From NCBI GenBank assembly GCA_003222135.1, contig QHUM01000044.1, positions 1 through 64,000 of the forward strand: a stretch of DNA of 64,000 nucleotides, given 5' to 3'. The notes beneath the pieces were generated by a model. It searched no databases and was not told the origin of the DNA. It saw nothing but the letters and a program-made list of their open reading frames with translations. How positions within the stretch are numbered: the stretch's first letter is position 1; every line of letters starts with the position of its first letter. The translations under genes were made by a program, and so were the position numbers. Below are positions 26,490 through 35,700 of this stretch, piece after piece. The stretch comes from Gemmatimonadota bacterium (GTDB lineage: Bacteria; Gemmatimonadota; Gemmatimonadetes; Gemmatimonadales; GWC2-71-9).

Positions 26490-29400
26490 TTACACCGGTT
26501 CCATCTGGCCCAGGCGGACGCCCACGATCGTCGAGACCCCGGGCTCCTGCATCGTGACGCCGTACACGGCGTCGGCCGCCTGCATGGTGCGCGGGTTGTG
26601 AGTGATGACGATGAACTGCGTCTGGTCCTTGAACTCGGCGAGTAGCCGTACATAGCGACCCACGTTGGCGTCGTCCAACGGGGCGTCCACCTCGTCGAGC
26701 AGGCAAAACGGGCTGGGTTTGGTGAGGAAGATGGCGAACAGCAGCGACACCGCGACCAGGGTGCGCTCGCCCGAGGAGAGCAGGTGGATGCGCTGCGTCC
26801 GTTTGCCGCGCGGCGCCGCGTTGATCTCGATCTCGCTCTCGAGCGGCTCGTCCTCATTGGCGAGTCGCACGTCGCACTCGCCACCGCCGAACAGCGTCTG
26901 GAAGACCGAGCGGAAGTGCTCGCGCACCTTCCCGAACGACTCCAGGAACATCCCCTTCGCGGTTTGATCGATCTCGCGCGCCGCCTGCTGCAGCGACTGA
27001 CGCGCGGCTACGAGGTCGTCCCGCTGCGTCATCAGGAACTCGAGGCGCTTCATCTCCTCGCCGTGCTCGTCGACGGCGAGCGCATTGACCGGGCCCACCG
27101 CGTCGATGGCGGTTCTGAGTCGGTCGTCTTCCTGTCGCAGCCATTCGATGTCGCCCGGCACCTCGGGCGCGGCGGCCAACAGTTGATCCAGCGGCTTGCG
27201 CCATTCGGCTTCCACGCGCTGCACGAGCCCGCGCTTACGCCCCAGGATCTCGGTGCGCTCGACCTCGAGCTTGTGTTCCTCCCCGCCGAGGAGGTCGAGG
27301 CCTTTGCGGGCTTCCGCGAGCGCCATCTCCGCTTCCGCGAGCCGCGCGTCCGCCTCTTCGACGTCCGCGCCGGCCTCCCGGGCGGCGGTGTCGAGGGCGC
27401 CGAGCGCGAGACGTCGCTCCTTGAGGGCGTCGGTCCACTCGCCTTGCTGCGCGGTCTGAGCCGCGACGTCGCGGTCGATGGTTCCCATCTCGTCGGCCAG
27501 GGTGCCGCCCTGACGACGTGCCGCTTCTGCGTCCGCGCCGGCGCGCTCAGCCCGCGCGCGGGCCGCGGCGAGGTGGGCATCGACTTGGGCGGCCTCGACC
27601 TGCCAGCGCACCCGCTGCTCGCGCGCCGCCTCCTGCTGCGCCTCCAGCTCCACCAGCCGGGCGCGCTCGGCCCCGAGGCGCTCGTCCAGCCGCACCCGCT
27701 CGACCTCGTGGCGCTCGAGCTCGGCGCGCACGGTCGCGAGACGGGCCTCGACCTCCGCCAGCCGGGACGACAACCGCTCGACCTGCGTCGTCGCATCCGC
27801 CGCCTCGCGTTGCGTGTGGGCCGCCGCGCGCTCGGCGTCGCCCTTCAAAGCGCCGGCCTCGAGCTCCTGCGCTCGGGCCCGCTCCGCCGTCGCGCCCGCG
27901 GCGGCGAACTCGGCTTCCGCCGTCGTCAGGCCGCCGAGGGTGCGCTCCAGCGCCGCTGCCGCTGCCGCGCGACGAGTCTCCACTTCCCCCAGCTCCTGCG
28001 TGAGAGTCTCGAGCTCGGCGCGCCGCTCGAGCGGGCCCCCGGCCGCGGCGCCAGCGAGGAACACCGCGCCGTTCGCGCGGCGCAGCGCCCGCCCGCCGTC
28101 GAGTACTTCGTGGCCCGCGAGCAAGGCACGCACCCACGCCGCGGCCGGCCCGTCCACGCGCAACTCGTCGGCCAGGGGGTGCCCGTCGGCGGTGCGGCGG
28201 GGACCCGGTGCGCAGGGCAGTAACACCAGCGGTCCCGGCTGCGTCCGCTCGTGCCATTGGCGCACTGCGTCCACGGCCGTGTCGTCGCGCACGAGAACCG
28301 CATGCAGCCACTCCCCGAGCAGCTGCTCGGCGAGGTGGGCGTCACGCCGATTGGTGCGCACGAAATCCGAGAGCGGACCCAACACCACGTCGCCGAAATG
28401 CGCCTTGTCCCGCAGCAGGGCCTGGGCGGCAGGGGCGAGCCCGACCCGCTGGTGCTCGAGCTCGGCGAGCGCGTCCCGCCGCGCGGTCGCCTGTGCGAGT
28501 GCCTCCTCCGCCTGGCGCTGCGCGGTGCGGTCGTGCGTCTCCTGCTCCTTGAGCTCGGCCACACGACGCCGTGTCCGCTCCAGCTCCTCCGCCGCCTGCG
28601 CCGCCGCCCGTGCCCGGGCCGCCGCCTCCTGTGCCCGCGCCGTCACCTGAGCAGTCGCGGCCCACTCGGCCTCCGCGCGGACGGCACGGTCGCCGGACGC
28701 CTGGGCGAGCTGCTGGCCCAGCTCCCCCCGCTCCCGCTCGAGCGCGGCGCGCTCGCCTTCGAGCGCCCGGAACGCCTCCGCTCGACGCTGCAGATCCTCC
28801 TCGAGCTCACGCACGGCCGTGCGCTGCGCCAGCAGCCGGTCGCGGACCTCCTGCTCGAGTGTGCTGCGGCCCGCCAGCTCACGCTGCACGGTATCCAGAT
28901 CGCGCTCGGCGGCGGCGCACTCTGCCGCCGCGGCGACTCGCTCGCGCTCCGCTTGGGCCGCGCGCGCCTCCTCTTGTTCCCGGTGTACACCGGCGGTGGC
29001 ACGTCGCTGGCCCGCGTTACGCAACCGCTCGGCCGCCAAGGCGAGATCGCCCTCGAGACGCCCGACTTCGAGTTTCGCGTCGCCCAGGCGGCGCTCCACC
29101 TCGGTGCGGCGTGCTTCCGCGGAATGCCGCGCCTGAACCCGCGCCTCCCGCCCGCGCTCGGCCTCCGCCAGCCGCGCGCGCTCCGCCGGCAGGGCCGCAG
29201 CCAGCTCCGCCGCGCGCTGGCCCAGCCGGCCTAGAGCGATCTCAAAATCTTCGAGCTCGCGGCGCACCAGCGTCAGCGCGATCCCGAAGCGCTCGTCGAT
29301 CATCTTGCCGTACCGCTCCGCCTTGCCGCGCTGCCGCGCGAGCGAGCGCACCTGTGTTTGCACCTCGCCGATCAGGTCGTCGAGGCGCGCCAGATCCGCC

Positions 29401-29954
29401 GCCGTCTCTTCGAGTCGCCGCTCGGTGCTCTTTTTCCGGTCGCGATACAGCCCGATCCCCGCGGCCTCCTCGAACAACGCCCGCCGCTCCTCGGCTTTCT
29501 CGGAGAGCAGCGCTTCGATCATGCGTGCTTCCATCACCACCGCGGCGTCCGCGCCCAGGCCGGTGCCGCGCAGCAGGTCCTGGATGTCCCGCAGGCGGAC
29601 CGGCGAGCGGTTGAGGAGGTATTCGCTCTGACCGGAACGGGACAACCGGCGCGTGACGAGCACCTCTTGGTAGGCGAGCGGGAGGGTGCCGTCGGAGTTG
29701 TCGAACACGAGCGACACCTCGGTCACGTTCACCGGGCGCCGGCCGGTCGACCCTTGGAAGATCACGTCCTCCATCTTCCCGCCGCGCAGCAAGCGGGGGG
29801 ATTGCTCGCCCAACACCCATCGCACGGCGTCGGAGATGTTCGACTTGCCGCATCCGTTGGGGCCCACGATCGCGGTGACACCGGCCTCGAACGGCAGCTC
29901 CACCGTGCTCGCAAACGATTTGAAGCCCGACAGCTCGAGTCGGGTCAATCTCAT
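26490..29954 (-). CDS. smc: Chromosome segregation protein SMC
   Basis: A 1154-residue SMC ATPase. Walker A is GPNGCGKSN (31-39), the arms are long Glu/Ala/Arg-rich coiled coils, the hinge lies near the middle (about 500-620; HFGDVVLGPLSDFVRTNRRD), and Walker B is FCLLDEVDAPLDDAN. The ABC signature reads LLSSGERTL, so the usual LSGGE has a serine in the first glycine position. ATG 29954 gives the conserved MRLTRLELSGFKSF start; longer upstream frame belongs to the neighbouring gene. Its ATG overlaps the stop of the SPOR/MinD-like gene (ATGA). ScpA and ScpB are not in the window. Confidence 0.95.
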   Translation of the reverse strand: MRLTRLELSGFKSFASTVELPFEAGVTAIVGPNGCGKSNISDAVRWVLGEQSPRLLRGGKMEDVIFQGSTGRRPVNVTEVSLVFDNSDGTLPLAYQEVLVTRRLSRSGQSEYLLNRSPVRLRDIQDLLRGTGLGADAAVVMEARMIEALLSEKAEERRALFEEAAGIGLYRDRKKSTERRLEETAADLARLDDLIGEVQTQVRSLARQRGKAERYGKMIDERFGIALTLVRRELEDFEIALGRLGQRAAELAAALPAERARLAEAERGREARVQARHSAEARRTEVERRLGDAKLEVGRLEGDLALAAERLRNAGQRRATAGVHREQEEARAAQAERERVAAAAECAAAERDLDTVQRELAGRSTLEQEVRDRLLAQRTAVRELEEDLQRRAEAFRALEGERAALERERGELGQQLAQASGDRAVRAEAEWAATAQVTARAQEAAARARAAAQAAEELERTRRRVAELKEQETHDRTAQRQAEEALAQATARRDALAELEHQRVGLAPAAQALLRDKAHFGDVVLGPLSDFVRTNRRDAHLAEQLLGEWLHAVLVRDDTAVDAVRQWHERTQPGPLVLLPCAPGPRRTADGHPLADELRVDGPAAAWVRALLAGHEVLDGGRALRRANGAVFLAGAAAGGPLERRAELETLTQELGEVETRRAAAAAALERTLGGLTTAEAEFAAAGATAERARAQELEAGALKGDAERAAAHTQREAADATTQVERLSSRLAEVEARLATVRAELERHEVERVRLDERLGAERARLVELEAQQEAAREQRVRWQVEAAQVDAHLAAARARAERAGADAEAARRQGGTLADEMGTIDRDVAAQTAQQGEWTDALKERRLALGALDTAAREAGADVEEADARLAEAEMALAEARKGLDLLGGEEHKLEVERTEILGRKRGLVQRVEAEWRKPLDQLLAAAPEVPGDIEWLRQEDDRLRTAIDAVGPVNALAVDEHGEEMKRLEFLMTQRDDLVAARQSLQQAAREIDQTAKGMFLESFGKVREHFRSVFQTLFGGGECDVRLANEDEPLESEIEINAAPRGKRTQRIHLLSSGERTLVAVSLLFAIFLTKPSPFCLLDEVDAPLDDANVGRYVRLLAEFKDQTQFIVITHNPRTMQAADAVYGVTMQEPGVSTIVGVRLGQMEPV

Positions 29955-31243
29955 GGTCTGGTCCTCGTGCGTGTCACGAGAGAGGCGTGGACGTGGGCGC
30001 GCTTGAGCTGCGCCTCGGCGAGACTCGCCTGGTCGGGCGTTTCGAACGCGCCCACGAGCAGGGCGCCGTCGGCACCCCACGAGACGGCCGGAATGCCCCG
30101 GGCGCGCAGGCGATCGGGTCGCCCGGTCTGGGCCAATGAAAAGGAATACGGTGCCCGCAGCAGGTCCCCTTGACCCTTGGGTGCCACCCTATGCGCCCAC
30201 AGCGCGGCGCGCGCCAGCACGGCCGAGTCGCGCGTCGTGAAGGCGCCGGCAAGCACGCGATACCAGACGGCGGCGCCTCCCCCGCGGCGTCCCTCGAGCG
30301 CGATCGGCGTCACAAAGGCCGGCAAGTGCTCGCGTGAGGCCAGGCGATCGGCCAACGCGAGCGCCTTGTCGGCCCTGGCGTAAGCGGCGAGCTGGACCGT
30401 CCAGGGGAGCGTGTCGAGCGAAGGCGGGGGCACGGCGGTCGGCCGCGCCCGCTGTGGAGGAGGCGCCGGGCTGGCGGCGCGGTGTTCGGCGCCGCTCGCC
30501 CGGATGGACTCGCCGCCGCGGGCGAACAGCACCCACCCCACGGCGGCTCCCCCCATGAGCGTCGCAGCGACGACGGCGGGTCGGGTGCGGCGGCTCCCAG
30601 CCCGCACGTCCGGACGCGCCGGGAATCCGGGACGCGACGGGTGCGGCGTCGTCCCACCGCCCTCCGGCTCCGGCGTCCAGCGCTCCCGGACCACGCCGAC
30701 CAAGGGGATGCCGCGCTCGAGCGCCGTGCTGACCCCCTGGCCGATCGATGATTCCGGCTCGAAGCCGTCGGGCGAGAGCACGATCAAGCCATCCGGCACG
30801 GCCGAGAGCCGGGCCAGCGCGCCTGCCGAGAGATAGAGCAGCAGCAGCGCGCCTTCCACGCGGAACCCGCCGTGCAGCTTCTTCCAACGCTCGTGTCCGA
30901 ACAGGTCGCCCGGGTGCGCCGTGTACGCGCCCGCGGCGATGAAGAAGACGTGGTCCACCTCGTGGGCCGCTTTGGTGAGCGATACGCCGTACTCGAAGGC
31001 GTCGACGATTCCTTCGCTCGGCGTGAGGCCGACGACTTCGTGCAGGCTGGGGTCTTCGATCCAGAGGTCGACGAGCGCCACGCGGCGTCCGTGCTGGGCC
31101 GCGGCGCGGGCCACGTCCCAGGCCGCCGCCGCAGCCCATTTCAGGTCGCCGGTGGCGGGCACGAGCGCGACGAGCGCATGCCCGTCGACGAGCGGAGGGA
31201 TCAGGTTGTCGAGGCGCGAGCGCGGCAGCGGTCGTGCGCTCAT
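29951..31243 (-). CDS. MinD/ParA-like (P-loop-less) transmembrane SPOR-domain protein
   Basis: 430 residues with three parts. Residues 20-190 follow the ParA/MinD fold, with an opening strand LVALVPA, the helix AAAAAWDVARAAAQ and RRVALVDLWIEDPSLHEVVG in place of the VLLVDxDPQxS..xxLG block, but the deviant Walker A lysine motif is gone (PATGDLKWAAA). Residues 222-241 form a transmembrane helix (VVAATLMGGAAVGWVLFA), then a Pro-rich linker, a SPOR domain (281-350; WTVQLAAYARADKAL) and a second SPOR-like segment (360-425). SPOR domains bind denuded septal peptidoglycan. ATG overlaps are present on both sides, to the SPOR lipoprotein and to smc. Confidence 0.8.
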   Translation of the reverse strand: MSARPLPRSRLDNLIPPLVDGHALVALVPATGDLKWAAAAAWDVARAAAQHGRRVALVDLWIEDPSLHEVVGLTPSEGIVDAFEYGVSLTKAAHEVDHVFFIAAGAYTAHPGDLFGHERWKKLHGGFRVEGALLLLYLSAGALARLSAVPDGLIVLSPDGFEPESSIGQGVSTALERGIPLVGVVRERWTPEPEGGGTTPHPSRPGFPARPDVRAGSRRTRPAVVAATLMGGAAVGWVLFARGGESIRASGAEHRAASPAPPPQRARPTAVPPPSLDTLPWTVQLAAYARADKALALADRLASREHLPAFVTPIALEGRRGGGAAVWYRVLAGAFTTRDSAVLARAALWAHRVAPKGQGDLLRAPYSFSLAQTGRPDRLRARGIPAVSWGADGALLVGAFETPDQASLAEAQLKRAHVHASLVTRTRTRP

Positions 31244-32679
31244 GGCGTCGGTTGATAGATCCAATATGGCCGGCCGAGCTTCCGCCCGATCGCCTCCGCC
31301 TGCGCGCGGGTCGGGTATGGGCCCAGAACAACTCGGTAACCGTCGTCGGGGCCGTGCGGCTGGAGCACGCGCGCGGCCAACCCGGCGCGCGTGAGCTGCT
31401 GGGCCATCTCGGTCGACCAAGCTTCGTTCTGCGACGTGGACACCTGCACGTACAGCAGCCCTTCGCTCCCGACGACCGAGTCGCCCGGTGCCGCTCCTCC
31501 CGCTGCCCCTCCTCCGGCGCCCGGCTGACCGGACGGGGTCGACCCGTCCGCGAACGCCGAGCGGTAGCTGCCGCGTGGCCGCCACCCGGTCAGTATCCAC
31601 TGATCCGCGCCGCCGCCCTTCACGCGACCCGTCACGATCAGGGAATCGGGTCGATACGCCGCGACCTCGTCCCCCTGCCGGACGACGAGCGAGCCGTCCG
31701 GCGCGATCCCGGGGAGATCGACGCGCCAACCGGTCGCGACCGAGCCCACCAACCGCTTCACGGGCAGGTCCACGACCCACGCCGAGTCGCCGACCGTCGG
31801 ACGTGCCAGGAGCCACCGCCCCAGCGGATCGAGTCGGATCGTGGCGGCCGGGGTGGGCAGTGCCACCCCATCGATCTCGGTGCGGTCGTAGCGGTCGATC
31901 ACCGCAAGGCCGGGTTCGGTGCGGCGCGCCACGTAGATGCGGTGGCCGGAAGGAGAAAACACGAGCGCGCGCGGGTGGTCCTCGAGCCGAACAAATGCCG
32001 GCTCGCGCCGCCCCAACGCGTCCATCAGCAGGATGCCCGAATCGCTCGCGACGGCGATGAGATCGCCCCAGCGCGTCGCCGCCACATCACCGCCGGCGGG
32101 AATCGTGCGACTGGTCGGAGGTTGATCGGCCGCGGCGGTGATGAGCTTGGGAGGATCCACGGCGACCAGCCGCTGGTCGGTAGCGCCGAACAGCTCGCGT
32201 GGCACGCCGCCCAGCGGTTGGGGCCAGGCGAACCGTACCCGCCGGGCGAGCGACACGACGCGTCGCTTCGCGTCCACCGTATACAGCGTGCCGTCTGGGC
32301 CGAGCGCGGCCTGCACGATGCCGGTCACCACGGTGTCGACGCGCCCGCTTCCCAAGTCGAGCGACAGCACGTCCTGCTTCGCGGTCATGACGAACAGGAA
32401 CTCGGACTCCGGGTCGAGCCCGATGACGCTCGTGACCGCCGGCAGTTGGCCGTGAATGGCGTTGGGGACTTCGACCAGGTCCGGCAGGCGGTACGCTCGT
32501 GGGGTGCCGCCCCGCGCGACCACGCGCAGCGCCATACCCGGGGTGCGGGCCCCGCCTAGGGGTGATCGGGTAACTGTTTGTGGTGTCTTTTGTTGAGACG
32601 ACGTGCCTGCGGGTGCTCGGGACCGGCAGCCCGCCAGCGCCAGGTAGGCGAGGACGCAGAACCACCCACGGGTAAGCAA
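31240..32679 (-). CDS. Lipoprotein with beta-propeller and C-terminal SPOR domain
   Basis: 479 residues. A short signal peptide ends in the lipobox LALAGC. Residues 50-330 form a run of WD40/YVTN-like blades (LGPDGTLYTVD, LVFSPSGHRIYVARR, IRLDPLGRWLLARP, GIAPDGSLVVRQ), then a Gly/Ala-rich linker and a SPOR domain (about 405-475; LLYVQVSTSQNEAWSTEMAQQL, then YRVVLGPYPTRAQAEAI). It should be anchored in the periplasm and bind septal wall. The TTG at 32679 is the only useful start and stands 2 nt after a strong inverted repeat. Its stop overlaps the ATG of the MinD-like SPOR gene. Confidence 0.78.
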   Translation of the reverse strand: MLTRGWFCVLAYLALAGCRSRAPAGTSSQQKTPQTVTRSPLGGARTPGMALRVVARGGTPRAYRLPDLVEVPNAIHGQLPAVTSVIGLDPESEFLFVMTAKQDVLSLDLGSGRVDTVVTGIVQAALGPDGTLYTVDAKRRVVSLARRVRFAWPQPLGGVPRELFGATDQRLVAVDPPKLITAAADQPPTSRTIPAGGDVAATRWGDLIAVASDSGILLMDALGRREPAFVRLEDHPRALVFSPSGHRIYVARRTEPGLAVIDRYDRTEIDGVALPTPAATIRLDPLGRWLLARPTVGDSAWVVDLPVKRLVGSVATGWRVDLPGIAPDGSLVVRQGDEVAAYRPDSLIVTGRVKGGGADQWILTGWRPRGSYRSAFADGSTPSGQPGAGGGAAGGAAPGDSVVGSEGLLYVQVSTSQNEAWSTEMAQQLTRAGLAARVLQPHGPDDGYRVVLGPYPTRAQAEAIGRKLGRPYWIYQPTP

Positions 32680-32681
32680 AT

Positions 32682-32716
32682 GGCCTCGCCGGACAAGATA
32701 GACAACCGGCGAGGCC
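32682..32716 (-). terminator. 11-bp perfect inverted repeat between the metalloprotease/BamA gene and the SPOR lipoprotein gene
   Basis: GGCCTCGCCGG (32682-32692) and CCGGCGAGGCC (32706-32716) with a 13-nt loop. On the - strand it lies 26 nt after the upstream gene's TAA and is followed by ATTTGCTT, a weak U-tract, so it may terminate the rpsF-to-BamA transcript. Because the next start codon is only 2 nt past the stem, it may also block that gene's ribosome site in read-through RNA. Confidence 0.6.
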
Positions 32717-32742
32717 AGCGCAAGTGTTTTAGCGATACGGAG

Positions 32743-35700
32743 TTAGAACGTTGGGCCCAGACTCACCGTCCAGTACGCCTTGTTGCGGAGCCGGTCGAGC
32801 GGCTTGGTATAGTCGAACCGCAGCACCACGAACCCCAGGACGTTCACCCGGATCGATCCGCCCCAGCTGCGCAGCGGTGTACGGATGAGCTCCGGGTCAT
32901 CCCCCTGGGCGCGCTGCCATTTGACGACCGAGCTCGACTCCCACGCCAGCCCCATGTCATAGAAGAGCGCGCCCTCGATCGGGGGCAACCCCACGGGCAG
33001 GAAGCCCAGCACCAGGCTGCGCGTGAGCGGGAATCGCAGCTCCACGTTCGCCACGGCGATGCGCGAGCCGATCAACTGGTCGAGCTCGGAGCAGCCCGTG
33101 CGACCGCTCGTGGTGGTGGTCGAATTGGCGCACTCGTTATTGATCAGCGAGCCCGCCGTGTAGCCGCGGATCAGCTCGGTGCTTCCGAGGAACACGGGGA
33201 ACTCGTCGCCGTTGCGGCCGTAGCGACCGAAGAACAGCCCGCGGAACGCGAGGGTGAACGGCCGGGCGAAGAAATAGCGTCGCCAGTCGGCGAGGCCGCC
33301 GACGAACTGCCAGTCGCCGAAGTTCGGCGTGACCTGGAAGCGGTAGCGCGAGCCGGCGAACGGGCCGACATAGCCGAACAGCGCGTTGTCGTGCACCAGC
33401 GAGAGCGACGGCGACACGTACGAGATGGACGGGTTGCTCACCGTCTGCAGGTCCGACGCTCCCAGGATGAAGCCGTTCGGGTCCAGCAGGTACTGCTGCT
33501 GGAGCACGGCGTCGGAGATATTGACGGCGTGCATGCCGAGCTCCACGCGGCTGAAGCGGCTCAGCGGGTAATACGCTTCGACGAAGCCATCCCGGATCAC
33601 GAAGCGCCGGATCCCCACGGTCAGCACCGAGAGACCGCCCGTGTCGCTCTGGACCGTGGTCGGTTCGTAGAAGTAATACGGCTCCTGGGTGAAGCCGGCG
33701 GCCCAGTTCAACCGGTGCGTCTGGTTGATGTAGGCCGTCAGCACCTGCGCTTCCGAGAGGCGCCCGTTCACCGCTCCCGCGAAGACGAGCGTATGGTTGC
33801 CGAGCAGGTCCGACAACGAAATGGCGGTGCCGCCGAAGAAGCCTCGCCCGAAGTTGTCACGCTGGTACCCGATGGTCGGCCGCGCGACGTAGTCCGGGGT
33901 GAACCGCGTGTGATACGCCTTGAAGGTGAACTCGCTGGTATCCGGGAGCGCGGTCGCCGAGTCGAGCAGGGTGCGGACGGTGACCGCCGTGGTGCCGGTC
34001 GTGGAGTCGGTCCGTTGCGGCGTGGCGCTCGAGGCGCGGAACCCGGTGGGCGAGCGGTACACCGACGCCGCCGCCCGGGGCTGGTCGGTGGGCATGGCCG
34101 CGCCGGCCGGCGGGGCGGACGAGCGTGTGGTGTCGCGTCGCATCGCGGCGAGCAGCGACGTCACCGGCGGCGTCGGGGAGTCCTGGTACGGCTGGCGCCG
34201 CAGCGACCGGGGGTTGTCGACGCCGTACACGTTGTAGTCGCCGTCTTCGTAGTAGGCGAACGCCAAGCGGTCAGCCTGCCGCGCCCACGAAAGGGCGGGC
34301 GACAGCGGCGTGATCCCGGTGACACCCGTGAAGACGTCCGTCAGCTGATACAGGTTGCGGTCGCCGAAGTCGTACAGATAGATGTCGCTGATCCCGGAGC
34401 GATCCGACACGAACGCGATCGACCGCCCGTCGGGCGCCCAGACCGGGTTGATGTTCTTGCCGTGCTCGGTGTGCGGCAGCGTTTCGATCGCCCCATTGTC
34501 GAGATGGTACAGGCCGATCCGCATGTTGCCGAATCGCAGCTGCGAGAAGTCGGTTTCCGGGCCTCGGTCCGTTGCGAACGCGATGGTCTTGCCGTCCGGG
34601 GACCAGGCCGGTTGCAGATCGGCGTACTTGTCGTTCGTGAGGCGGCGCAGATCGCTGCCGTCGGCGTTCACGACGAACAGGTCGGACAGCCCGCCGTCGT
34701 AGCCCGTGAACACGATCTGCCGCCCGTCGGGGGACCAGGCAGGCGTCGTCAGCCCGTTCAGCGGGATCGGGATGCGACGGAACTCGCTTCCCTTCTTGAC
34801 GTCGAGGATCACCAGGTCGTCTTTGTCCTTGTGCTTCGCCGCGATCGCGAAGTACCGCGCATCCGGTGAAAAGGATCCCGCCGAGTTGATGAAGCGCAGG
34901 CTCTCGTAGTTGTTGCTCAGCGTGGACCTGACGAGCCGACGTTTCACGTGCCCGGTCTCCGCGTCGGCGAGATACAGGTCCACGAAGAACGAGTTCTTCT
35001 CGCTGAAATAGGCGATGTCGCGGCCGTCCGGCGTGAGTGCTGGCGCCAGGTGGAGGGTCCCGTCCGAGCGCTTCTGGGTCAGCACCGGCTGGGCGATGCG
35101 GCGGGCCCGGTAGTGCTCCGAGAGCTGCGGCAGGTAGGTCGTCTGCACCGCGTCCCGCCATTCGCTCGAGAGGTCGTCGAGGGAGAGGCCTAGGCCCCGC
35201 TTGAACGCGTTTTCGACTCCGCCCGCTGTGGACGCCTGGAGGATCTCCCCGATGACCTCGTCGCCCCATTTCTCGCCGATGTAGGCCCAGAGGGCGTGCC
35301 CGAAGCGGTACGGGAAGATGCGCGGATCGTACGTGAGCTGCTCGATCGTCGGCAGGTGCCCTTCCAAGGACGCATCGCGCAGCCACATCGACGTGTGCGG
35401 GTCGATCGGGCCGATGGAGAGGTACTCCGCCATCCCTTCCATAAACCACAGCGGCGGGTTCACGTTGACGAGCGTCTGGACCCCGGCGCCGATGCGACCG
35501 CGGCTGAACACGTCGTACTGGAACTGGTGCACCATCTCGTGCCCGAGCACGTGCTCGAGCTCGGCATAGGAGCCGGTGAAGGGGAGCACCATGCGGTGCT
35601 TGAAGAACTCCGTGACCCCGCCGGTGCCTTCGCCGATATCCCCGCTGATCGCGTTGGTCTGCTGAAAGTCCGACTGCGACGCGTAGAGGATGATCGGTTT

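Noticed and set aside
27500..28700. Possible frameshift or repeat expansion in the central SMC region
   Set aside because: Arg/Ala/Glu-rich runs are normal coiled coil; the - strand frame is continuous from 29954 to 26490.
32578..34869. 763-codon + strand open frame opposite the protease/TolB/BamA gene
   Set aside because: Antisense shadow of a gene with clear domains; no start signal.
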